Shown: piece after piece, positions 13,758 to 21,881 of the stretch
Numbering within the stretch: the stretch's first letter is position 1
Layout: the number at the start of each line of letters is the position of its first letter
Origin: Chloroflexota bacterium
Lineage (GTDB): Bacteria; Chloroflexota; Anaerolineae; UBA2200; JACIWT01
DNA: 38,179 bases
Assembly: GCA_014360825.1 (NCBI GenBank)
Contig: JACIWT010000019.1
Location: 1 to 38,179 of the forward strand
Reading direction: 5' to 3'
The notes under the pieces: generated by a model
Seen by the model: only the letters and a program-made list of their open reading frames with translations
Told to the model about the DNA's origin: nothing
Databases searched by the model: none
Translations under genes and position numbers: made by a program

Positions 13758-16307
13758 ATGACCGATCCTATCACCACACCCACCCAATACTGGAGCCAGC
13801 CATCCGATAGCCTGCTGGCCACGCTGCGCAGCACAGTCAACGGGCTGACTACAGATGAGGCCAGGCAGCGCCTGGAGGAGTTCGGCGCCAACGTGCTGGA
13901 AGCCAGGGAGAAGGTAACGGCACTGCGGCTTCTCCTCGACCAATTCAAGAGTCCGCTGGTTCTCATCCTGGTCTTCGCGGCCGGGGTATCGGCGGTCTTG
14001 CAGGAATGGGTGGATGCCACCATCGTCCTGGCCATTGTCGTGGGCAGCGCGGCGCTCGGTTTCATCCAGGAGTACGGCGCGAGCGCGGCGATGGAGAAAC
14101 TCCGCGCCCGAGTGGCAATCAAGTCCACCGTGTTGCGCGATGGCCAGCCACAGGTGATCCCCGCGGAAGAAGTGGTGCCCGGCGACGTGGTGTTGCTCTC
14201 GGCGGGCAGCCTGGTGCCCGCTGATGGCGTGGTGTTAGAAGCGAGGGATTTTTTCGTCAACCAAGCGGTGCTGACCGGTGAGACCTTCCCGGTCGAAAAG
14301 AAGCCCGGGCTGGTCGAGGCGCGGGCCAGCCTGGCAGAGCGCACCAATTGCGTCTTTATGGGCACCAACGTGCGCAGCGGCAGTGCCCGGGTCTTGATCG
14401 TGCAAACTGGGACGGCTACCGCATACGGTCAGATCGCCGAGCGCCTGGAATTACGCCCACCGGAGACCGAGTTCGAACGCGGCATCCGCCATTTCGGCTA
14501 TCTGCTCACCCAAGTGATGCTGGTCTTAGTGCTCGTCGTCTTTGCGGTCAACGTTTTCTTCGAGAAGCCGGTTGTGGATTCGCTACTTTTCGCCGTTGCT
14601 TTGGCCGTAGGGCTGGCACCGGAACTTTTGCCCGCCATTATTAGCATCACCCTATCCCATGGAGCGCAGAAGATGGCGGAGGAAGGCGTCATCGTGCGCC
14701 GCCTGGCCTCTCTGGAGAACTTCGGCAGCATGGATATCCTGTGCACCGACAAGACGGGCACGCTGACCGAAGGCATAGTGCAACTCGACGGGGCGCTGGA
14801 CGCGCACGGGCGGCCATCGGACGAAGTTTTCCTCTATGCCTACCTCAATGCACACTTCCAGACCGGATTGTCGAACCCGCTGGATGAGGCCATCACCGCC
14901 AAGGGGGTGGGGCAAGATATCGTCTCGCCCTACAGCAAGGTGGATGAGATCCCCTACGATTTCGTGCGCAAGCGGCTGAGTGTGGTAGTAGGGGCATCCC
15001 TTGTGAATGCCCCGGGCCAGCCCCTGATGATCACCAAAGGGGCGTTGGACAATGTTCTGGCAGTGTGCACGCAGGTGCGAGATGGCGGGGATGCTGTGCC
15101 ATTAGATGATGAACGCCTGGCGCAGATCCAACAGCGCTACGCCGAATGGAGCGGGCAGGGCTACCGCGTGCTGGGCGTGGCGGCGAAGGAGGTGCCGACA
15201 CAGCCCATCTACACCCGTGAGGACGAGCGCGACCTGACGTTCGCTGGCTTTTTGCTCTTCTTTGATCCACCCAAGCCAGATGCACAGAAGGCCCTGGCTG
15301 ATCTGGCTGAACTGGGCGTGCAGGTGAAGATCATCACCGGAGATAACCGGCTGGTGGCGGTGCACACGGCGGAAGCCGTGGGCATGAAGGTAACTGGTGT
15401 GCTGACGGGTCGGGAACTGGATGCGCTGGGCGATGAGGCACTGTTGCAGGTTGCCGAGCGCACGGATTTGTTCGTGGAGACGGACCCCAACGACAAAGAG
15501 CGCATCATCCTGGCCCTGCAGAAGATGGGGCACGTGGTCGGTTATATGGGCGACGGGATCAACGACGCGCCGGCCCTTCACGCAGCCGATGTGGGTATTT
15601 CGGTGGATAAGGCAGTGGATGTGGCCAAGGAGGCGGCCGACCTGGTTTTACTGGAACCGGACCTGGAGGATTTGCGTCGTGGCATCGTGCTGGGGCGCAC
15701 CACCTTTGCCAATAGCCTCAAGTACGTGTTTACTACCACCAGCGCCAACTTCGGCAATATGTTCAGCATGGCAGGAGCCTCCCTTTTCTTGCCATTCTTG
15801 CCCCTGCTGGCCAAGCAAATCCTGCTCAACAACTTCCTCTCCGATTTCCCGGCTATGACCATCGCCACCGACAGCGTGGACCACGAGTTGGTGGAAAGGC
15901 CACGCCGCTGGGACATCCGCTTCATCCGCGATTTCATGGTCATCTTCGGCCTGGTGAGTTCGGTGTTCGATTACCTCACTTTCGGTATGCTCCTGTTCCT
16001 CCTCCGCGCCACGCCAGAGCAATTCCGAACTGGCTGGTTTGTGGAGTCGCTGATGACCGAGTTGTTCATCGCCCTGGTGGTCCGTTCCCGCAGGCCATTC
16101 TTCCAGAGCAGGCCGGGCAAGTATTTGTTGATCAGCACCCTGCTCGTTGCAGGCATTACAGTGTTGATCCCATATCTGCCGTTTGCAGGATTCCTGGGGT
16201 TCACGCCATTGCCGATACCGGTGATGTTGGCACTATTGGGGATCACGGTGTTGTATATGTTTGCGTCGGAGTTGGCGAAGAAGTGGTTTTACAGGCGTGA
16301 AACGTGA
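13758..16307 (+). CDS. P-type ATPase, MgtA/MgtB-like Mg2+ transporter
   Basis: An 849-residue cation pump. Visible elements: actuator motif TGET (173-176), VGLAPELLP in membrane helix 4, phosphorylation site Asp331 in CTDKTGT, hinge GDGINDAPA with Asp599, and about ten membrane helices. The stretch ASLENFGSMDILCTDKTGT and the C-terminal WFVESLMTEL closely follow P-IIIB magnesium ATPases, which import Mg2+. SERCA-type calcium pumps are less likely. The first helices and the N-terminus are shorter than in MgtA of enterics. The start has CGAGGAAG upstream. It lies alone between two non-coding repeat stretches, and no MgtC-like partner is present. Confidence 0.85.
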   Translation: MTDPITTPTQYWSQPSDSLLATLRSTVNGLTTDEARQRLEEFGANVLEAREKVTALRLLLDQFKSPLVLILVFAAGVSAVLQEWVDATIVLAIVVGSAALGFIQEYGASAAMEKLRARVAIKSTVLRDGQPQVIPAEEVVPGDVVLLSAGSLVPADGVVLEARDFFVNQAVLTGETFPVEKKPGLVEARASLAERTNCVFMGTNVRSGSARVLIVQTGTATAYGQIAERLELRPPETEFERGIRHFGYLLTQVMLVLVLVVFAVNVFFEKPVVDSLLFAVALAVGLAPELLPAIISITLSHGAQKMAEEGVIVRRLASLENFGSMDILCTDKTGTLTEGIVQLDGALDAHGRPSDEVFLYAYLNAHFQTGLSNPLDEAITAKGVGQDIVSPYSKVDEIPYDFVRKRLSVVVGASLVNAPGQPLMITKGALDNVLAVCTQVRDGGDAVPLDDERLAQIQQRYAEWSGQGYRVLGVAAKEVPTQPIYTREDERDLTFAGFLLFFDPPKPDAQKALADLAELGVQVKIITGDNRLVAVHTAEAVGMKVTGVLTGRELDALGDEALLQVAERTDLFVETDPNDKERIILALQKMGHVVGYMGDGINDAPALHAADVGISVDKAVDVAKEAADLVLLEPDLEDLRRGIVLGRTTFANSLKYVFTTTSANFGNMFSMAGASLFLPFLPLLAKQILLNNFLSDFPAMTIATDSVDHELVERPRRWDIRFIRDFMVIFGLVSSVFDYLTFGMLLFLLRATPEQFRTGWFVESLMTELFIALVVRSRRPFFQSRPGKYLLISTLLVAGITVLIPYLPFAGFLGFTPLPIPVMLALLGITVLYMFASELAKKWFYRRET

Positions 16308-16368
16308 TGCGTGATGCGTGATGCGTGATACGTGATGTTTATGTTTCACGCATCACGTATCACGCATC
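16308..16368. repeat. Heptamer tandem repeat forming an 18-bp inverted repeat
   Basis: Starting at the ATPase stop codon, the unit GTGATGC is repeated about five times with one variant (GTGATAC). The arm at 16320-16337 is a perfect 18-bp inverted complement of 16351-16368, with a 13-nt loop. There is no U-tract, but the RNA hairpin would be very stable and could protect or end the ATPase message. Confidence 0.85.
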
Positions 16369-16392
16369 GGGTGTGGTGAAGGAGGCACGGCG

Positions 16393-17286
16393 GTGGCGGT
16401 AACAATCAACACCTGGGAGATTGGAGAACGATCCGTTAGTGTCTCCAACCTCAGCAAGGTCTTCTGGCCGGAGGATGGCTTGACCAAAGAGGACATGCTG
16501 CGCTATTACCAGATCATTGCGCCCACACTATTACCATATCTCAAGGAACGACCGGTTACCTTGCGAGTTTTCCCCGACGGCATCCATGGGTTTTCCTATT
16601 ATCGGCGGGATTTGCCGGAGCACGCCCCAACCTGGCTAAGGAGCGTGGACTACCAGCCAGAGACGGCGAATCGCGTCATCCAACTGCCGTTGATAGATGA
16701 TGTGGCAGGGCTGGTGTGGCTGGCAAACGAGGGCAGTATTGAGTTCCACCTATGGTGCTCCCGGGCGCCGGACTTGGCGGAACCCGATATGGTGGTCTTT
16801 GACCTGGACCCGGGCGACGAGGCCGGTTTTGTGGAGGTCCTACAGGCGTCGCTGCGGCTGCGCGATGCCTTAGACCGGTTAGGGCTGCGGAGTTACCCGA
16901 AGACCAGCGGTGGACGAGGGGTGCACGTTTATCTGCCTTTAGCGCCGGGGCACACGTACGAGGCGGTGCGGGCGTGGGTCAGGGATATGGCGGAGCAACT
17001 ATCGGCCACTTATCCCGACCTCATCGCGGTGGCTCACGGGCCCACACACCAGGGCCGCCAAGTCACCATCGATCACGCTCAGAATAGCGTTGGTCGCAAC
17101 ACCGCTGCCCCCTATACCCTGCGTGCCCGGCCCGGCGCTCCAGTCTCGACCCCCTTGACCTGGGAGGAGGTAGAGGCTGGCCAGGTGCGCCCCTCTGATC
17201 TGACGCTGCGGGTGCTGCCCCAGCGTTTGCAACAGGTGGGCGACTTGTTCGCGCCGGTGTTGCAGGGCGGGCAAGTGCTGCACTGA
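16393..17286 (+). CDS. Stand-alone LigD-type polymerase/primase domain protein
   Basis: A 297-residue enzyme of the archaeo-eukaryotic primase superfamily, the same domain found as the polymerase part of LigD in bacterial non-homologous end joining. Metal-binding Asp137 and Asp139 are in FDLDPGD, followed by SGGRGVHVYLPL and the RARPGAPVSTPLTWEE segment near the C-terminus. No ligase or 3'-phosphoesterase domain is attached and no Ku gene is in the window, so it may work in repair, primer synthesis or ribonucleotide filling with distant partners. GTG 16393 has AAGGAGG at 7-nt spacing. It heads a likely operon with the MFS and glycosyltransferase genes. Confidence 0.9.
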   Translation: MAVTINTWEIGERSVSVSNLSKVFWPEDGLTKEDMLRYYQIIAPTLLPYLKERPVTLRVFPDGIHGFSYYRRDLPEHAPTWLRSVDYQPETANRVIQLPLIDDVAGLVWLANEGSIEFHLWCSRAPDLAEPDMVVFDLDPGDEAGFVEVLQASLRLRDALDRLGLRSYPKTSGGRGVHVYLPLAPGHTYEAVRAWVRDMAEQLSATYPDLIAVAHGPTHQGRQVTIDHAQNSVGRNTAAPYTLRARPGAPVSTPLTWEEVEAGQVRPSDLTLRVLPQRLQQVGDLFAPVLQGGQVLH

Positions 17287-17342
17287 GAGCGGGGCACGGG
17301 GTCTGTTCCCGATTGATCATTACACAGGGAGGTGAATCTGTC

Positions 17343-18560
17343 ATGACGGAACGATCTCAGAACACGAAAGGGATACTGGCCAAAGATGGTTCTGCGCTGT
17401 TCTGGCCAGTCTTGTTAGGGTCGTCGGCTTTCGGCATTCTCTCGTTTCTGCTACCCATCTACGGTCGGCGGTTGGGCGCCAGTGCGCTGGAGATCGGCGG
17501 CCTGTACTCCGTCTTCGCGCTCATGACGGTTCTCATCCGACCCGTGGTCGGTTGGGCACTCGATCGCTTCGGGCGCAGGACTTTCTTTGTCGCCGCTTTG
17601 GTGTGCTACGCCGTCGCCATGGGGTTATTCTCCATCGCCGATAGTGTGGCTGGACTCTACTTGGCCCGACTGATGCAGGGTGTAGCGTCGGCGCTGATGT
17701 GGATTTCTGCTTATACGATTGCCACCGATTTGGCCTCTCCGGAAGGGCGCGGTGGGGCGGTGGGGCGCGTGGATGAGGCTTCTGCTCGTGGCTCGCTCTA
17801 CGGAGCACTTGCCGGCTTCGCTCTCTTGGCCTGGCTGCCACTGAGCACTGGTTGGCGGGTGTTGTTCCTCGCTTATGCGCTGTTGGCTGCTTTCGGGGCG
17901 TGGTTGGCGTGGAAACGCGTCCCTGAGACGCAGCCCGTTCACTCTCCTCAAACGGAGGGTAGGAGAGCCATATCCGGACTCTTGTTCAGGTTGATGGTCA
18001 TCGTCTTCGTTACTGGTGCATCCACGGCCATGGTCAGTCCCTTGGTATTGATCTTCCTGCAGGACAAATTCACCGCCGAAGTGGGCATGCTGGCGTTGGC
18101 TTTCATACCCGCCGCGCTCGTTTACAGTTTCTTGCCCTCGCGCCTAGGCCAACTCAGCGACCGTTTCGGTCGCACGCCGCTGATGGCGGCGGGACTGGTC
18201 GGATCGGGGATCGTTTCCCTGCTGCTACCGGGGTTGTCGCACATTGGCTGGCTCATTGTGATGTGGGCGTTAGAGGCCCTGGGATTGACTATGGCTGCCC
18301 CTGCCCAAGAGGCTCTGGTCGCCGACCTCACTGGCAGCACTGTGCGAGGCGTGGGTTACGGACTCTACACCTTTGCTACCAGCCTGGGGGCTACCTTGGG
18401 CCCTCTATTGGGCGGGTGGTTGTATGATGCGGCGGGACCCGCAACGCCCTTCTATCTCAACGGGATCGTGTTGTTTGCCGGGGCTGTTTGGGTCTTGGTG
18501 TTGTTGGGCAAAGGCTCGCTCCGGGCAGCGAAAGCCACTGTGGACTCTACCGGGGAGTGA
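17343..18560 (+). CDS. Major facilitator superfamily transporter
   Basis: A 405-residue membrane protein with about twelve helices in two halves. Signature loops are GWALDRFGRRTF after helix 2 and GQLSDRFGRTPL after helix 8, the classic motif A. The overall pattern fits small-molecule or drug exporters, but no substrate can be named. The ATG at 17343 has GGAGGTGA upstream and is preferred over a TTG at 17313. Its stop lies 3 nt before the glycosyltransferase start, so the two are almost certainly co-translated. Confidence 0.85.
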   Translation: MTERSQNTKGILAKDGSALFWPVLLGSSAFGILSFLLPIYGRRLGASALEIGGLYSVFALMTVLIRPVVGWALDRFGRRTFFVAALVCYAVAMGLFSIADSVAGLYLARLMQGVASALMWISAYTIATDLASPEGRGGAVGRVDEASARGSLYGALAGFALLAWLPLSTGWRVLFLAYALLAAFGAWLAWKRVPETQPVHSPQTEGRRAISGLLFRLMVIVFVTGASTAMVSPLVLIFLQDKFTAEVGMLALAFIPAALVYSFLPSRLGQLSDRFGRTPLMAAGLVGSGIVSLLLPGLSHIGWLIVMWALEALGLTMAAPAQEALVADLTGSTVRGVGYGLYTFATSLGATLGPLLGGWLYDAAGPATPFYLNGIVLFAGAVWVLVLLGKGSLRAAKATVDSTGE

Positions 18561-18563
18561 AAG

Positions 18564-19715
18564 ATGAAAAAGATTCTCATTCTGATGAGCGAGACGGGTG
18601 GGGGCCATCGTGCCAGTGCAGAGGCGTTGCGGGATGTCTTCCACGAGCGGTACGGTGCCCAGTTTGAGGTAGATATGGTGGATTTGTGGAGCGAGCACAC
18701 TCCCCTGCCACTCAGACACATGCCCAAGACCTATCGCTTCCTGGTGGACGACGTGCCCTGGCTTTACAAATTCATCTACGAGGTCGGCGAAAAGCCGCAG
18801 GTGACCGAGCCGGTGATGAAGGCGGCAGCGAAGTTCTTGCAGACTTTTGTCAGCCGGGCTATCCGCCAATACAACCCTGACTTGATCATCTCCGTCCACC
18901 CCTTGATGCAGGAGATCCCCCTGCAGGTGTTGTCTCGGATGAAACGAGACATCCCTTTCGTTACCGTGGTAACCGATCTGATTACCATCCCACCGGTGTG
19001 GTTTGACGAAAGCGCCACCCTCTGTTTCGTGCCCAGTGAGGAGGGATATCGTTTGGCCCAGCAGGCGGGGTTGCGGCCGGAGCAATTGCGCCAATATGGC
19101 TTGCCCATCCGTCCGGCGTTCGCCCGGAGGCCGCGCCCCAAACCTCTATTGCGGCAGGAGTTGGGTATGTTGCCCGATGTGCCGACGGCGTTGATCGTCA
19201 GCGGTGGCGAGGGAATGGGGCCAGTGGGCGAAATCGCCCGGGCGGTGGCGGCACGTCTGGCCGCCGATGGTCGAGAGGAGGAACGTTCGCCCGGCCAATT
19301 GGTAGTGATCTGCGGCCGCAACCAGAGGCTCCAGGAGGAGTTAGAGGCCCACGATTGGCCCGTCCCGGCCATCGTGCAGGGCTTTGTGGAGAATATCTGG
19401 GATTGGATGGCGGCCTGCGATTGCATTATCACCAAGGCAGGCCCCGGCACCATTGCGGAAGCCTGCGCATTGGGGCTGCCGATCCTCCTCAGCGGCTACA
19501 TCCCGGGGCAGGAATCGGGCAACGTGCCCTACGTCCTCAAACATGGGATCGGCGTCTACGTCGAAGATCCCTGGCAGATCGCCGAGGTGGTCAGTGGCTG
19601 GTTCGGTCCGCAGCGTGCGGTTCTGGAGCAGGTGGCGGAAAGGGCACGCCAGTTAGGTCGGCCCCAGGCCACGTACCAGATCGTCGAGGAGATCGCGGGG
19701 CTAGTGAGGGGGTAA
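18564..19715 (+). CDS. MGDG-synthase-like glycosyltransferase (GT28)
   Basis: A 383-residue GT-B glycosyltransferase. The N-terminus carries the lipid-acceptor motif SETGGGHRASAEAL (Gly12-His15), and the C-terminal half has the sugar-nucleotide site with IVQGFVENIWDWMAACDC, TKAGPGTIAEACALGLP and a GQESGN loop. The family adds a sugar to diacylglycerol to make monoglycosyl-diacylglycerol, as MGDG synthase and UgtP do, on the inner face of the membrane. Such glycolipids are known in Chloroflexota. The preceding MFS gene could move a lipid or a lipid precursor, though this is only a guess from the 3-nt spacing. Confidence 0.9.
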   Translation: MKKILILMSETGGGHRASAEALRDVFHERYGAQFEVDMVDLWSEHTPLPLRHMPKTYRFLVDDVPWLYKFIYEVGEKPQVTEPVMKAAAKFLQTFVSRAIRQYNPDLIISVHPLMQEIPLQVLSRMKRDIPFVTVVTDLITIPPVWFDESATLCFVPSEEGYRLAQQAGLRPEQLRQYGLPIRPAFARRPRPKPLLRQELGMLPDVPTALIVSGGEGMGPVGEIARAVAARLAADGREEERSPGQLVVICGRNQRLQEELEAHDWPVPAIVQGFVENIWDWMAACDCIITKAGPGTIAEACALGLPILLSGYIPGQESGNVPYVLKHGIGVYVEDPWQIAEVVSGWFGPQRAVLEQVAERARQLGRPQATYQIVEEIAGLVRG

Positions 19716-19759
19716 CCACGGGGAGGCGAAGGAGGCGGGGCATTTAGGGAAGAGGGAAT

Positions 19760-21307
19760 ATGAACCCCGAAGCACGAGGGAAAACAGCCCTGGTTGCACT
19801 CATCGTGGTACTGGCAGTGATGGCTGCCTTGGGCGCTGCGCCTGCCTTGGCTGGCCAGTCGTGGGAGCAATCTCCAGATTGCGACCAGAGTATCGCCGTC
19901 TGGAGACGGCTCCCACTTGTGAATACCCGCCACCGAATGGAATTCGGTGGCTACGCCCGGGACGTAGGGGCGACCGGCCAGTCGCCCTTACTGGAAATCG
20001 CATTTCCGGGCGGCGTGGGTAGCGAGATCCCGGCCCACGTCGGTCGCCGGTGGATGAATCCACCGGCTGGTCTTGTCCAGTCCCGCTGGGACTGGGCCGC
20101 GATGGGCCGCCCAACCCATTCACAAGCGTTTCCATCCACCCAGGTTGCCCCGACCGGATACATCTCCTACACCATCCGCCCCCAGGACATCGTCTCCCAA
20201 AGCGAGATCCTCGCCAACCCCTACTACGCCGAGAAAATCAACTCGGTCTATTGGACCCGGCCCTTCTATCAGACGGAGCGACAAAGGCAAAGGGTAACCG
20301 ATGAGTGCGTTTTCCAGGAAAGTCTCTGGCGAATCCTGGTGCGGAATGATCCCGTTTGGGCCTCCACCACGGACCCTGACCGGCGACGGCTGGAGGTGCT
20401 CAGAGTGGCGGCGATGAACCCCGCCCTGGCGGAGAGGATGCCGGGATTTAGAAATGAGGCGCTTCCCGATCAGGTCCTTTGGCGGCAGATTGTGGTGGAG
20501 TGGCTGGAGAGGATTCAGGAGGACCACCCTCACGCCTTCCGATACTGGCTGGAGAGGTGTTTGGAGGGAGCAAAGATGGATGCGGGGGTTGTGGGGACGG
20601 TCATCCATCTCCCCACCCCCGAACGGCCAACGCCGAGCGCCGAAGCGCCGGAACTTTTGGAGTGGGGGCTGAAATGGGATGCTGGCCGCAAAGTCTATGT
20701 CACCGTGGACAACCGCTACGGCCTGCCCGTCGGCAATGAGGCAGCCTGGTATTTCCCTAAAATTTCCTATACAGTGGACCGCGGAGACGGGAACCCAGTT
20801 AACTACACTGGAGCCATTGGCTTTTCCCCATGGATGGCCGAGGCTTTATGGAAGGCGACCGGTAAACTCGTTTTGCCAGTTGAATTTCCCGAGGGTCAAG
20901 AAGTGAACTTTACTATTAATCAACTTTCTGTAGTTTACCAAGGAAAGGAATATTTCTGGATTGGCCTTAAACTGCCGATTGGAGCTTATCTTGTCGCCCC
21001 GCTTTCCACCGAAAAGGCCAGGTACGGGAATTTTTTCACAAATGAAGGGAGCCCGGGCGATGGCGTCCTGTTACCAATGGGAGGTGGTAACGAACTTCAG
21101 ATAGGTGCGAGAGGAGGAAACAGTCGAACCTACCAGTCTCCTCAGATTGCGGTAGGAACGCGCCTTTTTGAGATCACTTCCACCAATGAGTTTTTACAAC
21201 AAAAGGGCTCAAATGCTTGGGTTGGAGAATTTGGCGACGATATTCCTTTTACTCCTGAAACATTCTTTTGGCCAAAAGCAGGAGTGGTGGGTTTTATTCA
21301 CCAATAG
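19760..21307 (+). CDS. Secreted protein of unknown function with an in-frame palindrome array
   Basis: A 515-residue protein. Residues 1-32 are a clear signal peptide ending APALAG. Residues 34-112 are encoded by a run of palindromes (19861-20095) and look like low-quality sequence rather than a fold. From about residue 130 on, the sequence looks like a normal domain, with helical segments followed by a beta-rich C-terminal half (for instance FPEGQEVNFTINQLSVVY). I do not recognise the family. Base composition drops from about 58% GC to about 47% GC near 20740, inside the gene, so it may be a chimera. The ATG has AGAGGGA close upstream. Confidence 0.65.
   Translation: MNPEARGKTALVALIVVLAVMAALGAAPALAGQSWEQSPDCDQSIAVWRRLPLVNTRHRMEFGGYARDVGATGQSPLLEIAFPGGVGSEIPAHVGRRWMNPPAGLVQSRWDWAAMGRPTHSQAFPSTQVAPTGYISYTIRPQDIVSQSEILANPYYAEKINSVYWTRPFYQTERQRQRVTDECVFQESLWRILVRNDPVWASTTDPDRRRLEVLRVAAMNPALAERMPGFRNEALPDQVLWRQIVVEWLERIQEDHPHAFRYWLERCLEGAKMDAGVVGTVIHLPTPERPTPSAEAPELLEWGLKWDAGRKVYVTVDNRYGLPVGNEAAWYFPKISYTVDRGDGNPVNYTGAIGFSPWMAEALWKATGKLVLPVEFPEGQEVNFTINQLSVVYQGKEYFWIGLKLPIGAYLVAPLSTEKARYGNFFTNEGSPGDGVLLPMGGGNELQIGARGGNSRTYQSPQIAVGTRLFEITSTNEFLQQKGSNAWVGEFGDDIPFTPETFFWPKAGVVGFIHQ
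19861..19916. repeat. 56-bp hairpin repeat, copy 2 (loop CCAGAGTA)
   Basis: Same nested stems as at 10573-10628: GTGGGAGC/GCTCCCAC, TCTCCAGA/TCTGGAGA, GCGA/TCGC. Apart from one internal-loop base, all 48 positions outside the 8-nt loop match copy 1. Here it is translated in frame right after a signal peptide, giving WEQSPDC...WRRLPL. Confidence 0.9.
19929..20095. repeat. Cluster of six palindromes inside a coding sequence
   Basis: Six hairpins in a row: 10-bp arms at 19929-19951 around GGA; GTAGGGGCGAC with GTCGCCCTTAC (19964-19991); GGAAAT/ATTTCC (19993-20007); CGTGGG/CCCACG (20014-20039); 10-bp arms at 20046-20067 around GA; and CCAGTCCC/GGGACTGG (20077-20095). Together with the 56-bp repeat before it, a 235-bp stretch is nearly all palindromic, yet the frame stays open. 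Confidence 0.85.
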
Positions 21308-21321
21308 ATTAATTTCTTATC

Positions 21322-21351
21322 TTGACAACGGTTTTCCCTCTAAGTTATCCT
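21322..21351 (+). promoter_or_regulatory. Candidate promoter of the M23-like gene
   Basis: A perfect TTGACA (21322-21327), an 18-bp spacer and TATCCT (21346-21351). The predicted transcript start falls at about 21358, next to the GTG at 21359. With no ribosome binding site in view, a leaderless message is likely. Confidence 0.45.
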
Positions 21352-21358
21352 AAGTTTA

Positions 21359-21880
21359 GTGTTAGAGACTGCCCAAAATACCACCAAAATCACAAAATAT
21401 CTCTTGGTTGTTCTGGTAGTCCTGATATTAGTCCTCCTTGGTCTTAACCTCGCTCTTTCTCGCTATGGAGCCTTTTGGGAGAAAAAGAGCCGGTTTGGTC
21501 TTTCCTGCCCGGCGCCGAAAGAGTTTTGCTCAAAGGGGAAGAAAATAACTTTAGGAGGAAGATACGTCGGGGTTGGCTATCTTTTACCTGCAGGAACATC
21601 TTTCTTGGCGGCGATGAATGGAGAATTAAGGTACGGGCACGTGGTGATGAATCCGGAATATGGCGGGGAAACTTTTCAAACGGTTTCTGTCCTTAATGGC
21701 CGGGACCATCTGATTTATACCTACTCGGGAAATCCCGAATACAGGACGGGGATGGTTTCCAAAGGTGAACCGATAGGCAAAGTAGACCAAAGACTTTCTC
21801 CTTATGGAGAAGTGAACTTGCTTTTTCTTTATGAGAAGGGAGGAAAGCCGGTAGAGATTTCCAGCAAAGATTTTGACTGA
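21359..21880 (+). CDS. Membrane-anchored protein with degenerate M23/LytM-like domain
   Basis: A 173-residue protein with a short cytoplasmic N-terminus, one membrane helix (about residues 14-34) and an outer domain. The outer part has the strand order of M23 peptidases: LLPAGTSFLAAMNGEL, then RDHLIYTYSGNP, then VSKGEPIGKVD and GEVNLLFLY. The metal ligands are not seen: no HxxxD start and no HLHFE end. It is therefore probably an inactive binding or scaffolding version. Two Cys residues (50 and 57) could form a disulfide. It has AT-rich codon use like the next gene, which begins 2 nt after its stop. Confidence 0.6.
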   Translation: MLETAQNTTKITKYLLVVLVVLILVLLGLNLALSRYGAFWEKKSRFGLSCPAPKEFCSKGKKITLGGRYVGVGYLLPAGTSFLAAMNGELRYGHVVMNPEYGGETFQTVSVLNGRDHLIYTYSGNPEYRTGMVSKGEPIGKVDQRLSPYGEVNLLFLYEKGGKPVEISSKDFD

Positions 21881-21881
21881 A

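Noticed and set aside
21359-21880. Active M23 peptidase
   Set aside because: The strand pattern fits, but the zinc-binding His and Asp motifs are absent, so an active enzyme is not claimed.
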